From a virus, in IMG/VR virus record IMGVR_UViG_3300008116_000067, positions 1 to 64,000 of that record: DNA of 64,000 nt, one strand, 5' to 3'. The notes below the pieces were generated by a model that made no database searches, was not told where the DNA came from, and saw nothing but the letters and a program-made list of their open reading frames with translations. Shown piece by piece: positions 21,039 to 30,190 of this stretch; the first letter of the stretch is position 1; the number at the start of each line of letters is the position of its first letter. A program made the translations under genes and the position numbers.

Positions 21039-21797
21039 ATGAAAATTTATTATTTAGGAGATATTCACGGCAACTTTAATGTTATACATCAATATATCAA
21101 TCGATTTGATATAAAAGATGCTCATATCATTCAAGTTGGTGATTTTGGTGTTGGGTTTAAATCTCTTGAAAAAGAGAAACGATTGCTTGAAATGTATCAT
21201 GATCGATTGGTTAAGAATAATGTTACTGTTTGGGCAATTCGTGGAAATCATGATTACAAACCACATTTTGATTTAGATCCATTTGGATTTACTAATATTA
21301 AACTAATTCCAGATTACACTGTTTTAGAATTATTTGGTAAGAGAATTCTTTGTGTTGGTGGTGCTGTCAGTGTTGACCGTACTTGGAGATATACATTTAA
21401 ACAAAAGAATGGTGTTTTTGAGAACCAAGGTCTTGGTATTGAAAGTTGGTGGCCAGATGAAATATTTCAATTAGATATAGATAAAATCTGTGCAATGAGA
21501 GATATTGATATTGTTGTAACACATACTTGTCCTCATTACTGTCCACCTGATAATACATTTAGTTTTGGTCCATTTGTTGAAGGCATTATTCGTGATACTG
21601 GTGATGTTGGATTAAAAACAGATTTGAATGTTGAAAGACAAGCTGTGACTGAAATGTTTCATCTTTTAAAACTAAATGGCAATAATGTTAAATATCATTA
21701 CTATGGTCACTTCCATAATAGTGAAGTTCAAAATTATGAAGATTGTCAACATCGTATGTTAGGTGTTGGTGAGTTATGGTTACAGGCTGATTTTTAA
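21039..21797 (+). CDS. Calcineurin-like metallophosphoesterase
   Basis: 252 residues with the metallophosphoesterase set: GDIHGN (D8, H10), VGDFGVGF (near 33), RGNHDYK (near 69), THTCPH (near 164) and YYGHFHN (near 225). These bind two metal ions and hydrolyse phosphomonoesters or diesters. Phage members include Ser/Thr phosphatases and nucleotide or RNA-end phosphatases; the target is not evident. It is divergent from the minus-strand lysis genes, with TATATA about 19 nt before the start. Confidence 0.9.
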   Translation: MKIYYLGDIHGNFNVIHQYINRFDIKDAHIIQVGDFGVGFKSLEKEKRLLEMYHDRLVKNNVTVWAIRGNHDYKPHFDLDPFGFTNIKLIPDYTVLELFGKRILCVGGAVSVDRTWRYTFKQKNGVFENQGLGIESWWPDEIFQLDIDKICAMRDIDIVVTHTCPHYCPPDNTFSFGPFVEGIIRDTGDVGLKTDLNVERQAVTEMFHLLKLNGNNVKYHYYGHFHNSEVQNYEDCQHRMLGVGELWLQADF

Positions 21798-21798
21798 T

Positions 21799-21993
21799 AT
21801 GAGAAGTGAAACAATAATTTATTTAAGGTGGAAACTTACTGGTAGAATTGAGCACTTTGTAAACTTAGGTAAGTTATACTTCTATTACTCTGAAGCTGAA
21901 TTAGGAGTATCGAGGCATACTTTGAATAAAAAAGATTTATTTGATGGTTATCAAAATGATACTATTGAAGTAAGAAAAACTATTGTTAGATAA
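21799..21993 (+). CDS. Hypothetical protein (64 aa)
   Basis: Small protein starting at the ATG 1 nt after the phosphoesterase stop (MRSETIIYLRWKL); an ATG 36 nt further upstream is in frame but would overlap. No known domain. Followed by a strong bidirectional terminator. Confidence 0.6.
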   Translation: MRSETIIYLRWKLTGRIEHFVNLGKLYFYYSEAELGVSRHTLNKKDLFDGYQNDTIEVRKTIVR

Positions 21994-22018
21994 GAGACCA
22001 AATTGGTCTCTTTTTTTT
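21993..22018. terminator. Bidirectional terminator
   Basis: AGAGACCA-AAT-TGGTCTCT plus a T run, between convergent genes. Confidence 0.92.
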
Positions 22019-22226
22019 ATCCAGTTACTATAATTTCACCTAAATTATGTGATAGTATCATCCACTTGAAATTATGTCTTTTTAATAAATTTAATGTTTT
22101 ATTCTGCATGGTAGTTGAATTACCAGTTACAATAGAAAATGGTGGTTTGTTCAACAGAATAAAGTCTTCAACAATCATATCAACATCAATGTGTTTTATT
22201 CCATGTAGATCTAATTTATTTTTCAT
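22017..22226 (-). CDS. Smr-like domain protein
   Basis: 69 residues matching a minimal Smr domain: LDLHGIKHIDVDMIVEDF at the start, FSIVTGNSTTMQNKTLNLL in the middle (normally TGxGxHS) and a short beta-strand end. Smr domains nick or cleave nucleic acids, including RNA on stalled ribosomes. The usual second glycine and His of the TGxG loop are replaced, so activity is uncertain. Confidence 0.72.
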   Translation of the reverse strand: MKNKLDLHGIKHIDVDMIVEDFILLNKPPFSIVTGNSTTMQNKTLNLLKRHNFKWMILSHNLGEIIVTG

Positions 22227-22294
22227 ATTTAATATATATAAAAATATTTAAAAAGATGGTTATTTAATCATTTTTAAAAAATAAATTAATCACT

Positions 22295-22444
22295 ATGGCT
22301 GCAAAAGCATCAAAAACATCAAACGTGAGAACTCACATTGCGAAGCCTCACAAAAAAAGACCTGGAGTTCACTCTAAAAAGAAATCTTCTAAATCTAAAA
22401 GAGCTAAAAACTATAAAAAGTCATATAAAGGTCAAGGTAGATAA
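22295..22444 (+). CDS. Small basic Bacteroidetes-type protein (49 aa)
   Basis: Very basic peptide (about 18 Lys/Arg): MAAKASKTSNVRTHIAKPHK, then KRPGVHSKKKSS and a NYKKSYKGQGR end. It closely resembles a small conserved protein of unknown function in Flavobacteriia, which supports the host assignment. Positive charge suggests RNA, ribosome or DNA binding. It is followed by a duplicated terminator. Too short for most gene callers. Confidence 0.82.
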   Translation: MAAKASKTSNVRTHIAKPHKKRPGVHSKKKSSKSKRAKNYKKSYKGQGR

Positions 22445-22445
22445 T

Positions 22446-22479
22446 AAAAAAAGTGGTATAAATTATACCACTTTTTTTA
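22446..22479. terminator. Terminator, first of a tandem pair
   Basis: AAAGTGGTATAA/TTATACCACTTT hairpin with A and T runs. Part of a 53-nt direct repeat (22437-22489 and 22498-22550). Confidence 0.88.
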
Positions 22480-22497
22480 TTAAAAACATTAATATGA

Positions 22498-22550
22498 GTA
22501 GATAATAAAAAAAGTGGTATAAATTATACCACTTTTTTTATTAAAAACAT
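22498..22550. repeat. 53-nt direct repeat carrying a second terminator
   Basis: Exact-looking copy, 61 nt downstream, of 22437-22489. It includes the last codons and stop of the 49-residue gene (GTAGATAA) and the whole terminator, so the hairpin is present twice in tandem. Confidence 0.88.
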
Positions 22551-22576
22551 ATAATGAATAAAAATGTATAATTAAT

Positions 22577-22900
22577 ATGATTTTACAAATATTTTATATT
22601 GTTTTTTTGATGTTTATTTGGTTTAAAACTGATTTCTTTGTGGAATATTCAAAAATATTTAAACTTTCTAAGTTATTTAAAATCCAAAATTGGAATGATT
22701 ATAGAAATATAAATCCTAAAATAAGTTATTTAGAGTATATTAGAATAAAGCATTCAACATTTTTAGTCAAGATTATTACTTGTGAATATTGTCTTCTTTT
22801 CTGGATAGTTTTAATTAGTTGTTTATTTATGAAAAATATAATATATACACCATTTATATATGTGGTGAGTCTTTTAATATATAAATTGTTATGGAAATAA
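22577..22900 (+). CDS. Small membrane protein with CxxC
   Basis: 107 residues with an N-terminal hydrophobic segment (2-17) and a second hydrophobic region (about 67-105) that follows ITCEYCLLFW. A membrane-embedded CEYC could bind metal or be redox active. It overlaps the next gene by 10 nt. Function unknown. Confidence 0.62.
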   Translation: MILQIFYIVFLMFIWFKTDFFVEYSKIFKLSKLFKIQNWNDYRNINPKISYLEYIRIKHSTFLVKIITCEYCLLFWIVLISCLFMKNIIYTPFIYVVSLLIYKLLWK

Positions 22901-23151
22901 GTAAAATTTTAGTAGTTCAGTCTCCGGTTCACTTTTGGAACCTATTAAAAAATCGAGAAGAGATTTTTGAAAATGTTTTGGATTTAGTAATGTTTATTGA
23001 TACTGTTGACCTTTATATTAATGGTTGTGAGTGTGATAAAAAAACTAACTATAATTTAATGATTGGTCAATATAATAGCATTAAAGATAATCCGGTTATG
23101 ATAAATTATCTCTTAAAATCTTTTGAATGTGATAAAATTAGATTTCAATAA
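22891..23151 (+). CDS. Hypothetical protein (86 aa)
   Basis: Soluble protein with two CxC/CD clusters (NGCECDKK) but no known domain. Overlaps the upstream membrane protein and ends at a terminator. Confidence 0.58.
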   Translation: MEISKILVVQSPVHFWNLLKNREEIFENVLDLVMFIDTVDLYINGCECDKKTNYNLMIGQYNSIKDNPVMINYLLKSFECDKIRFQ

Positions 23152-23182
23152 AAAACCCACTCAAATAGAGTGGGTTTTTTTT
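23150..23182. terminator. Bidirectional terminator
   Basis: AAAACCCACTC-AAATA-GAGTGGGTTTT between convergent genes. Confidence 0.92.
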
Positions 23183-23597
23183 ATTGAACACTTACTATTT
23201 CAATATCAAAGACTAATTCTTTTCCTGCTAATGGATGATTTCCATTAATAACAACGTGGTCTTCATTAACAGCTTCAACTATTACTCTAACTGGTTGTCC
23301 ATCACCAGAATCAGCTTGTAATTCTTGACCTACTTCAACTTGTCCTGGTAATTTATCTAATGGAACTTGTACAAATAATTCTTGTCTAACTTCACCGTAA
23401 GCTTCGTTAGCTGGAATATTTATAGTAACTTTATCTCCTACGTTTTTTCCCAAAATAGCATTTTCAAATCCTGGTATAATTTGACCAGTACCAACTTGAA
23501 ATTGTAATGGATCTCTTCCTTCAGAAGTATCAAAAACTTCATTATCTGGAAATCTCCCTGTGTAATGTACTTCAACAGTACTTCCTTGTGTAACCAT
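23181..23597 (-). CDS. SlyD/FKBP-type peptidyl-prolyl isomerase
   Basis: 138 residues of the FKBP family: VEVHYTGRFPDNEVFDTSEG, LQFQVGTGQIIPGFENAI, and an inserted flap (about 70-125) as in SlyD, which adds chaperone activity. The C-terminus HPLAGKELVFDIEIVSV is characteristic. It would catalyse cis-trans proline isomerisation, perhaps during virion protein folding. Codon use looks less AT-biased than the neighbours, suggesting recent capture from a host. Confidence 0.93.
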   Translation of the reverse strand: MVTQGSTVEVHYTGRFPDNEVFDTSEGRDPLQFQVGTGQIIPGFENAILGKNVGDKVTINIPANEAYGEVRQELFVQVPLDKLPGQVEVGQELQADSGDGQPVRVIVEAVNEDHVVINGNHPLAGKELVFDIEIVSVQ

Positions 23598-23681
23598 ATA
23601 TTATTTTATTTTTTATTTATACTATAAATTTTTAAAAAAGTTTATTTTACAAACTTTTGATAGTTTTTTGATAGAAAATAT

Positions 23682-24008
23682 ATGATTCCTTTTTCTGATA
23701 TTGAAAAACTAAATTCAGTAATTAATGAAGCTGATACGAGGTATAATTATATGATTATATCAGCTCATATATTTAATATGTTAGAAAACCTACCTGATTT
23801 TTATATAAATCCAATGGATAAAAAATTTAATGAAGGTATTATAAAAGTTGGTGTTTATAAATACTATGATGTTTATTTGGACTTATTAATGCCTCCAAAT
23901 GAAATTCTTTTTTATTGTGACAAGTCTTCGATGAGAGATCAGAAGTTGGATATGTTATTAAATGGAAGTGATCATGTATTAAAAGAAAAAAGAGTTAGTA
24001 TTAACTAA
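23682..24008 (+). CDS. Hypothetical protein with RDQKLDMLL motif
   Basis: 108 residues; no known domain. MRDQKLDMLL near residue 86 is the RDxKLxxLL motif, here followed by about 16 more residues. The start lies directly at an AATATATG element. The stop codon is inside a terminator hairpin. Confidence 0.6.
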   Translation: MIPFSDIEKLNSVINEADTRYNYMIISAHIFNMLENLPDFYINPMDKKFNEGIIKVGVYKYYDVYLDLLMPPNEILFYCDKSSMRDQKLDMLLNGSDHVLKEKRVSIN

Positions 24009-24016
24009 CTCTTTTT
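23985..24016. terminator. Terminator overlapping a stop codon
   Basis: AGAGTTAGT-ATTA-ACTAACTCT followed by TTTTT; the stem encodes the last residues of the upstream protein. Confidence 0.8.
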
Positions 24017-24033
24017 GGAATTCATATTTAAAA

Positions 24034-25761
24034 TTATTTATCAAAATTTTTAAAATTTAATATTTTATTTTCATTAGTTTCATCTTTGATAATATTACCT
24101 TGTTTATCCATTTTAGTAACATCTTCAGTTGGTACAACTTTATAATTTACTTCAGGTTCTTTTGGTGTATATTTAGATTCTTCATCATCTTTCCATTTTA
24201 AACCAAAGTCCCATTTAACTCCTGATAAATCACCAATTATTTTATTTTTAAATAGATCTACATATTTTTTACCTTCATTATTTAGAATTAATTTACTAAC
24301 TTCAACAGTCTCACCATTTTCATTTTCAGTTTCCTTAGATACCTTACCAAAAACATTTGAAATTGAACCAATACCACCGTGTCCACCAGAAACAGTAATT
24401 TCATCTTGACCAATTGTAGTATCAGGATCATAATAATTTAAATGTTCTTTAAAGTTATTTAATAAATAAGTCATATATTCACCTAAATCATTAATAGGTT
24501 GTCCAGCACGTGGTCCACTTTTGTAGTTAGGAACTTCCATATCTTTGATATTTCCATAAGCACAAACTTGTAAAGTTCCACCATATTGAAGTAAGATGAA
24601 TTTTGGTAATTTAGGTACTGTCCAAACGTTTCCAAACTTATCAATTCTTCTACTCATTAAATAAATTTCATCTTCTGATAAAAATTCTTTTAATTTAGTT
24701 GGGTTTAGAGAATCAAGTTTATCTAATTTCCCATCTGATATAGCAGTAGATATTTTATTCATTATTATACCCATTTCATAATCTTCTTGTATAATAGTTC
24801 TTGCTCTAAGTGCGTTAGCCCAAGTTCCAGTCGGTACAAAAGCTAAATCACCAATCATTGCATATCCATCAGCGAAAATAGATCCTGAATTACCATCTGT
24901 TACATATCCACCTGTTCTTTGAAAATCCGCTAAGAACTCACTTTGTGACATATAAACTTTTTTATTCTTTTTAGAACCTCTTGTTTTCTTTTGCATTTCA
25001 CCAAGTCTCCATTCAGCATCCTTTAAGAAATCTTTTGGTTGACCAGTTCTTGGAAATTTATTATGCTCACCATAAACCTTTTTCATTGCGTTAAAAATAG
25101 AGAATATAGAAGCGTCATAGCAATTGTGAATTACCGAGATAAGAGTTTTGTGATCACCTCTTTTTAACATTTGGTTAAAAGCAGCTGCAAACTCTAATCT
25201 ACTTTTTTCACTTTTTTTAATATCAGATAAATTGTAATCTAAAAGTCTCTTCCAAGAAACACCATACTCATCATATTTAGCAGCGTCAATCATTCTAATA
25301 ACTGATACTGTTAAATCATCTTGTGGAATTCCTAAGTTTAAGCAAATTGCCTCATAAGCTGAAGCTGTTTCTGATTTACCAACTGGTGCTGATTTATACT
25401 TTTCTTTTTGTTCTGGTGTAAATACTCCGTGATGATCTAAGTAGTAATCAATATATTCGTCTCTTTCATCACCTGGCATATTAGCAAAGTCAACAACAAC
25501 GTTAATAAGTTTTGGATCAACTGTTGTGTATTTCCAACCATCTGAATAATTTAAAATACCATATTTAACAATTGTAAATCCGTTATCAATTAAGTATTTT
25601 TTAACTTCTATCGCACTAAATATACCATCCATATCATCGTGTGTATAAAGAGCAACTTTTTTACCATCTTTGCCTTTCTTTAACCAATAATCTTCTTTCT
25701 TTGGAAGTCTTGGTGAAGCTTCTTCATTTATGAAGTTAAAATATTTTTTTAAAATTCTCAT
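24034..25761 (-). CDS. DHH-family phosphoesterase with packaged-type N-terminus
   Basis: 575 residues. After MRILKKYFNFINEEASP a DHH domain begins: HDDMDG (41-46), a third-motif Asp at D91, and DHHG (109-112). These bind Mn2+ and cleave phosphodiesters, as in RecJ, nanoRNases and c-di-AMP hydrolases. A DHHA1-like part with SGGHGGIGSISN near 470 fits the substrate-binding GGGH motif. The N-terminal signal suggests it may enter the cell with the DNA, where degrading signalling dinucleotides or host oligonucleotides could help. Substrate unknown. Confidence 0.88.
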   Translation of the reverse strand: MRILKKYFNFINEEASPRLPKKEDYWLKKGKDGKKVALYTHDDMDGIFSAIEVKKYLIDNGFTIVKYGILNYSDGWKYTTVDPKLINVVVDFANMPGDERDEYIDYYLDHHGVFTPEQKEKYKSAPVGKSETASAYEAICLNLGIPQDDLTVSVIRMIDAAKYDEYGVSWKRLLDYNLSDIKKSEKSRLEFAAAFNQMLKRGDHKTLISVIHNCYDASIFSIFNAMKKVYGEHNKFPRTGQPKDFLKDAEWRLGEMQKKTRGSKKNKKVYMSQSEFLADFQRTGGYVTDGNSGSIFADGYAMIGDLAFVPTGTWANALRARTIIQEDYEMGIIMNKISTAISDGKLDKLDSLNPTKLKEFLSEDEIYLMSRRIDKFGNVWTVPKLPKFILLQYGGTLQVCAYGNIKDMEVPNYKSGPRAGQPINDLGEYMTYLLNNFKEHLNYYDPDTTIGQDEITVSGGHGGIGSISNVFGKVSKETENENGETVEVSKLILNNEGKKYVDLFKNKIIGDLSGVKWDFGLKWKDDEESKYTPKEPEVNYKVVPTEDVTKMDKQGNIIKDETNENKILNFKNFDK

Positions 25762-25788
25762 TATATTTTATGTCTTTTTTTTATATAT

Positions 25789-27174
25789 TTATTTTGATTT
25801 TCCGAAACCTGTTATTTTGCCCTCTTTATCACCTTTGTCTCTATCTTCTTCGTATCTAACATTAAAGAAGTTTTCATGGTCATTAACAATTTTAACTTCG
25901 GAATCTAAACTAGCATAAGGTCCAAGTTCTCCAGATCTAAATACACCACCTAACATTTCACTATTTAAGAATCCTTCCATGAAGTAACAGTTCTTTAATG
26001 ATGAACCATCAACTCTACAAGAAAGTATTTTTGAATTATCGGCTTCGGTGTGTTCTAACTTTGATTTTGAAAGTTGTGAATTTTTAACTTCACATCCTAA
26101 GAGTGAACAATTTTCAAATATTCCTTCAAGATTGCAGTTTATAAATTCATAATTTCTTAGTGTTGATGATGTTTTTATATCAGCATCAACTATTTCCATA
26201 GTTTGGCTTTCGGTTACATAATTAATTATACAATCTTTTAAATCATTTGTACCGTCTATTAAATGGTAAATTTTAGAATAAATCTTATCATAATAAGTTG
26301 ATATTATGTCATAATTATTATTTTGATCAATTTGAATTTGTATAGTAGGATAATCAACTATGAAATTGTCATATTTTGAAAAGTTTTTAAATCTTTTAAT
26401 ATTGTCTTCTAAATACTCTTCAAGTTTATTAATATCTTCTGAGTTAAATCCAACATCAATTGAATCATATACATTGATGATAAATCTATCCATAAAGTAG
26501 ATTAATTGACCAACATTTTTTTCAAAATCTTTACCACCAATATATCTGAATTCTAATCTTTGACTTTCTTTGTTATTATTTATATGTATGAAATTTATTC
26601 CATAATACTTATCATTTGGAACTCTTAAATTGTTTTTGATGACACCAATTGATATATTAAAGAAATCATATTCTTTATAAGGTATTATTTTTTTGATTGT
26701 TTTTGCATAAACATTATCTTTTCTTGATGGATAATATCTATAAATTTCATCCTCATCAGTATTTAAAATAAGCTTAAGTATGTTTAAATCATTTAAATCT
26801 TTATCATCTTTATTGAAGGATAAGTTAAAGTGTATTGAACACTTATCATTTGTATATCCATAATTTTGAATAAAATTAACTATTTTAACTAAATAGTATT
26901 TAGCATCATAATAGTCAAGTGGTCCTGTAACTAATTCAACCATGTTAGAACCACCTGAAAGGTCTGGTTCAATCTTAAAGTTATCTTTATCTGGAGTAAA
27001 GTCTGAGTGATACTTTCTAAAACCCCAAACTTTTACCGGTTTAAGTTCATTATTAAGTATTTCAAGTGTTTTATAGAAAGAAAGGTCTTTCATATAAAAT
27101 TCAAATTCAAAACCAATTTTAGCTGATTTTAGTTTACTGCTTTGGTTTAAAAATTTATCTGAATATTTCTTCAT
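25789..27174 (-). CDS. Amidoligase-like protein with C-terminal pentapeptide-type repeats
   Basis: 461 residues. The first about 300 resemble putative amidoligases (glutamine-synthetase-like fold): GFEFEF near 21, EPDLSGGSNMVELVTGPL near 68 and CSIHFNLSF near 112. Residues about 330-420 are repeats of the (S/C)xLxxC type, likely a right-handed beta-helix. The start MKKYSDKFLNQSS weakly fits the packaged signal. Family members are thought to form amide bonds in peptide or wall synthesis; in phages the role is open. Confidence 0.72.
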   Translation of the reverse strand: MKKYSDKFLNQSSKLKSAKIGFEFEFYMKDLSFYKTLEILNNELKPVKVWGFRKYHSDFTPDKDNFKIEPDLSGGSNMVELVTGPLDYYDAKYYLVKIVNFIQNYGYTNDKCSIHFNLSFNKDDKDLNDLNILKLILNTDEDEIYRYYPSRKDNVYAKTIKKIIPYKEYDFFNISIGVIKNNLRVPNDKYYGINFIHINNNKESQRLEFRYIGGKDFEKNVGQLIYFMDRFIINVYDSIDVGFNSEDINKLEEYLEDNIKRFKNFSKYDNFIVDYPTIQIQIDQNNNYDIISTYYDKIYSKIYHLIDGTNDLKDCIINYVTESQTMEIVDADIKTSSTLRNYEFINCNLEGIFENCSLLGCEVKNSQLSKSKLEHTEADNSKILSCRVDGSSLKNCYFMEGFLNSEMLGGVFRSGELGPYASLDSEVKIVNDHENFFNVRYEEDRDKGDKEGKITGFGKSK

Positions 27175-27286
27175 AAGAGTATATATTAAAATATATTTCT
27201 AATTTTTTGAGGAAAGATATTTTGTTTTATATATAAAAAATAGTTTAGACATTACTATGTGTCAATACTAAAAATTTTGAAAGATA

Positions 27287-27676
27287 ATGAACTTTTTTTG
27301 TGTATATGTTAAGACCCGTAAAAAGATGGATAAATATATCAAGGTCAATAGGGTTAGGAATAAATATATTATAGATATAAAGAAAATAATTGAAGAGGAA
27401 GAATTAAGTCCAAGTGATGATAAAACATATTTAAAAATTCTAATATTCAATAAAATTCAACAAGCTATAAGTAAAAAGAAGGATATTTATTATATTCCTG
27501 ACTTTGATAATGACTTTTCTATTGAGAAGTTATTAAATTTAAAAAAAATACTCGGTGAAAATGACTTTAATGTCTTAATATTTTATAACGAGTTCCGTAA
27601 AAATCCTGAAATAATAGATGATGTTTTTAGTAATTTGTCTAAATTCTCAAATTCACAAATTATTAGAGATTATTAA
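27287..27676 (+). CDS. Hypothetical protein (129 aa)
   Basis: Charged alpha/beta protein with no recognised domain; the true start may be the ATG at 27326 (MDKYIKVNRVRNKY), since a TATATA element lies far upstream of the first ATG. It separates the packaged-protein genes from the tail module. Confidence 0.58.
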   Translation: MNFFCVYVKTRKKMDKYIKVNRVRNKYIIDIKKIIEEEELSPSDDKTYLKILIFNKIQQAISKKKDIYYIPDFDNDFSIEKLLNLKKILGENDFNVLIFYNEFRKNPEIIDDVFSNLSKFSNSQIIRDY

Positions 27677-27725
27677 TATACAAGAGATTAATAATCTTAA
27701 TATATAAAGAAAAAATCTTATTACT

Positions 27726-29690
27726 ATGGCTATTTTAGGTGGTTCACCATTAGGTCTAATTGGGGTAACATCAAATTCATCTGGTGGATATTCTACATTT
27801 AATGGTGGTAAAACAAGAAATGTTCGTGTATCTAGTTATAATCAATCTAAAGAATTATCATTATTTAGTGGTAAAAGAAAGTTGAGAGCATGGCCTGGTA
27901 TTAAATCATATAGTGGTACTTATAAACAAAGTGGTAAAGATGTAGCTTTTACTGATTTAGATACAACTGGTCAATTAGATGTTGATTACTCTGAGCTTAG
28001 AAACAGTGGTGGTACAAAAGGTGATAATTATACTATGAGTACTCTACATAATAATGATGTATATGATACATCGGTTTTAAATATAATAGAAAAGTTATCT
28101 TCTACTAAAGCTGCTTTAAGACCTTCTGATTTTGCTTATTTAAAAAATCTTGGTGTTTATCCAAATAATAGATTGATGATAGTTAGAAGATTTGCTAGTC
28201 CGAGTGATGATAATATAATGGTGTCTAGAAAACCAACTGAGATACCATCGTTGGCTAATGTTATTAGTTGGGTAGCTGATGGTGCTAATTTTGTTGACAT
28301 AACATTTGGTGAAGTTTGGGGTGAGGCAAAGGCTGACTTTACTAACATGTTGAATAGATTGGGTGAAGACTTTGGTAGAAAAACAGACTCAATGGGATTA
28401 GATGAATTACTTGGTGCTGGAGCTGGTGCTATTCCGCTTCCAGGTTTTACTGAGATTTTTCAGAGAAAGTTTTTAGATGGTATTGGTTTATTGGATGAAG
28501 GTGAAAAATCTGGTATACCAGCTGGTAATCCAAACCTAATTAAAGAAGCTAAGGTTAGAACAACTGTGGGTTATGGTGACGCTGGTTCTGGACTTTCAGC
28601 TAAAGTTTCTTTTAGTTTTGAAACTGAGTACGAGTTAAAGTTTATATCTGGTATTGATCCAACTATTGTTTGGATGGATATAATTGGTAATATTCTTAGA
28701 TTAGGTACATCCGAAAGTGATACTTATGGATTAAGTAGGTCTGCTGGGGCTAAAATAAAAAATTGGGTTGCTAGACCAGATAATTTAGTTTCGGAAGTTA
28801 TATCAACTATAAAGAGCGTCTTATCTTCAACTGCTGCTGAGGTTCATAAAAAAATAACAGAAATTTATACTAATGCAACTAAGGCAATAGATGATGCTCT
28901 TAAAGAGCGAAAGACTCAACAGACAAAGCCTGAAGAAAGCAATGATAGTAATAACCAAAATAAGATTGCTGATGATCCTGAATACCAATTAGCTAAAAAA
29001 GTTGCTAGAGGATCGAGAAAGCTACTTGATGGTATAGTTAATATTGCTGATGATATTTTAAAAGGTACTATATTAAAATATAGAACTGAGATAATTGGTA
29101 TTGTTAATGCGCTTACTGGAGCGCCTTCGACTCCTTGGCATATAACTATTGGTAATCCTCTTAGACCTGTTTTTTGTTCGGGTGATATGTTGGTTCAGGA
29201 TGTTAATCTTAAATTAGGTCCTCAATTAGCATTTAATGATCTACCATCAAGTATAAGCGTTAGTTTCACAATAACAAATGCTCGTAATTTAGGATTACAA
29301 GAGATAATGTCTAAGTTTAACTCTGGTTATTTAAGAACCGTTGACGTTCAAAAAACATACTACGAGATAACAGATCCAGCAAAAGAGGCAATTGGTGGTC
29401 TTCCTTGGGAATCAGCACCTCAAACTGATCCTCCAACTAATGGAAATGGGGGAACAAAATCAGCTGATGGTAATGCTAAGAATGATGCAGCAGCTACAAA
29501 TTCTAAAAATACGGGTGGTGGATCAACTCCAGCTAATACGGCTGGGACAAACGCAGGTGGTGGTAATCCACCAGCAACTGTTAGTGCATCAGGAGCTCAA
29601 AATGATGGTAATAAAACAACAAAGGTAGTTAATGGTAAACAATCAAAAACAACTATTAACAAGAATGTTAAAACTCCACAAAAAAAATAA
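27726..29690 (+). CDS. Tail tube/baseplate junction-like structural protein
   Basis: 654 residues, first gene of the tail module. The segment around 465-535 (PWHITIGNPLRPVFCSGDM, then LGPQLAFNDLPSSISVSF) is like that of tail-tube initiator/baseplate proteins of T4-type phages, which join the tube to the baseplate (gp48/gp54 class). The C-terminal about 100 residues are a Gly/Asn/Thr-rich linker. TTAATATATA lies about 20 nt before the start. Assignment by pattern and context, not certain. Confidence 0.62.
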   Translation: MAILGGSPLGLIGVTSNSSGGYSTFNGGKTRNVRVSSYNQSKELSLFSGKRKLRAWPGIKSYSGTYKQSGKDVAFTDLDTTGQLDVDYSELRNSGGTKGDNYTMSTLHNNDVYDTSVLNIIEKLSSTKAALRPSDFAYLKNLGVYPNNRLMIVRRFASPSDDNIMVSRKPTEIPSLANVISWVADGANFVDITFGEVWGEAKADFTNMLNRLGEDFGRKTDSMGLDELLGAGAGAIPLPGFTEIFQRKFLDGIGLLDEGEKSGIPAGNPNLIKEAKVRTTVGYGDAGSGLSAKVSFSFETEYELKFISGIDPTIVWMDIIGNILRLGTSESDTYGLSRSAGAKIKNWVARPDNLVSEVISTIKSVLSSTAAEVHKKITEIYTNATKAIDDALKERKTQQTKPEESNDSNNQNKIADDPEYQLAKKVARGSRKLLDGIVNIADDILKGTILKYRTEIIGIVNALTGAPSTPWHITIGNPLRPVFCSGDMLVQDVNLKLGPQLAFNDLPSSISVSFTITNARNLGLQEIMSKFNSGYLRTVDVQKTYYEITDPAKEAIGGLPWESAPQTDPPTNGNGGTKSADGNAKNDAAATNSKNTGGGSTPANTAGTNAGGGNPPATVSASGAQNDGNKTTKVVNGKQSKTTINKNVKTPQKK

Positions 29691-29697
29691 TTAGGTA

Positions 29698-30180
29698 ATG
29701 AATATAGATTGTTTTACAAAATTTTTATTTTCATATAAACAGAATAGGTTTATATTAGAAACACCTGTACATACTTATAATAGAACAATTAGTTTAAAAG
29801 AATATACTGTTCAAAAAGATGAAGATATGAGAATAGATTTGGTTATGGAGTCAATATACGGTGATATTAGTTATTATAAAGATGTTGATATTATTTTATA
29901 TATAAATGGTATTGATAATCCTTTAAATATTATGGAGGGTCAAATTATTAAATATCCAAACGTAGGTGATTTACCATACTTTAGATATACTGAAAATGGT
30001 GAAACACCGGACGATACGATTAAGAATGCGTTGGCGGTTGTTAATAAATCAACGAGAGTTGATAAAAATAGATCAAAGTTTGTTGAAAATGATTACTCTT
30101 TACCACCAATACTTCTGACTAAAGCTGATCCACCAGTAACTATTAATGTTGATAAAATAATAGTAGGTGGTTTAAAATAA
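29698..30180 (+). CDS. Baseplate protein with LysM/tail-X-like domain (gp53-like)
   Basis: 160 residues. YTVQKDEDMRIDLVMESIYG then LYINGIDNPLNIMEGQIIKYP is a LysM-like unit as in T4 gp53 and phage tail protein X. Such proteins clamp baseplate parts together. It starts 7 nt after the upstream structural gene and precedes a wall peptidase, which fits a baseplate module. Confidence 0.72.
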   Translation: MNIDCFTKFLFSYKQNRFILETPVHTYNRTISLKEYTVQKDEDMRIDLVMESIYGDISYYKDVDIILYINGIDNPLNIMEGQIIKYPNVGDLPYFRYTENGETPDDTIKNALAVVNKSTRVDKNRSKFVENDYSLPPILLTKADPPVTINVDKIIVGGLK

Positions 30181-30190
30181 TTTATAAATT

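Noticed and set aside
22437-22550. CRISPR-like or iteron repeat
   Set aside because: There are only two copies and each holds a terminator; this is a tandem duplication of a gene end.
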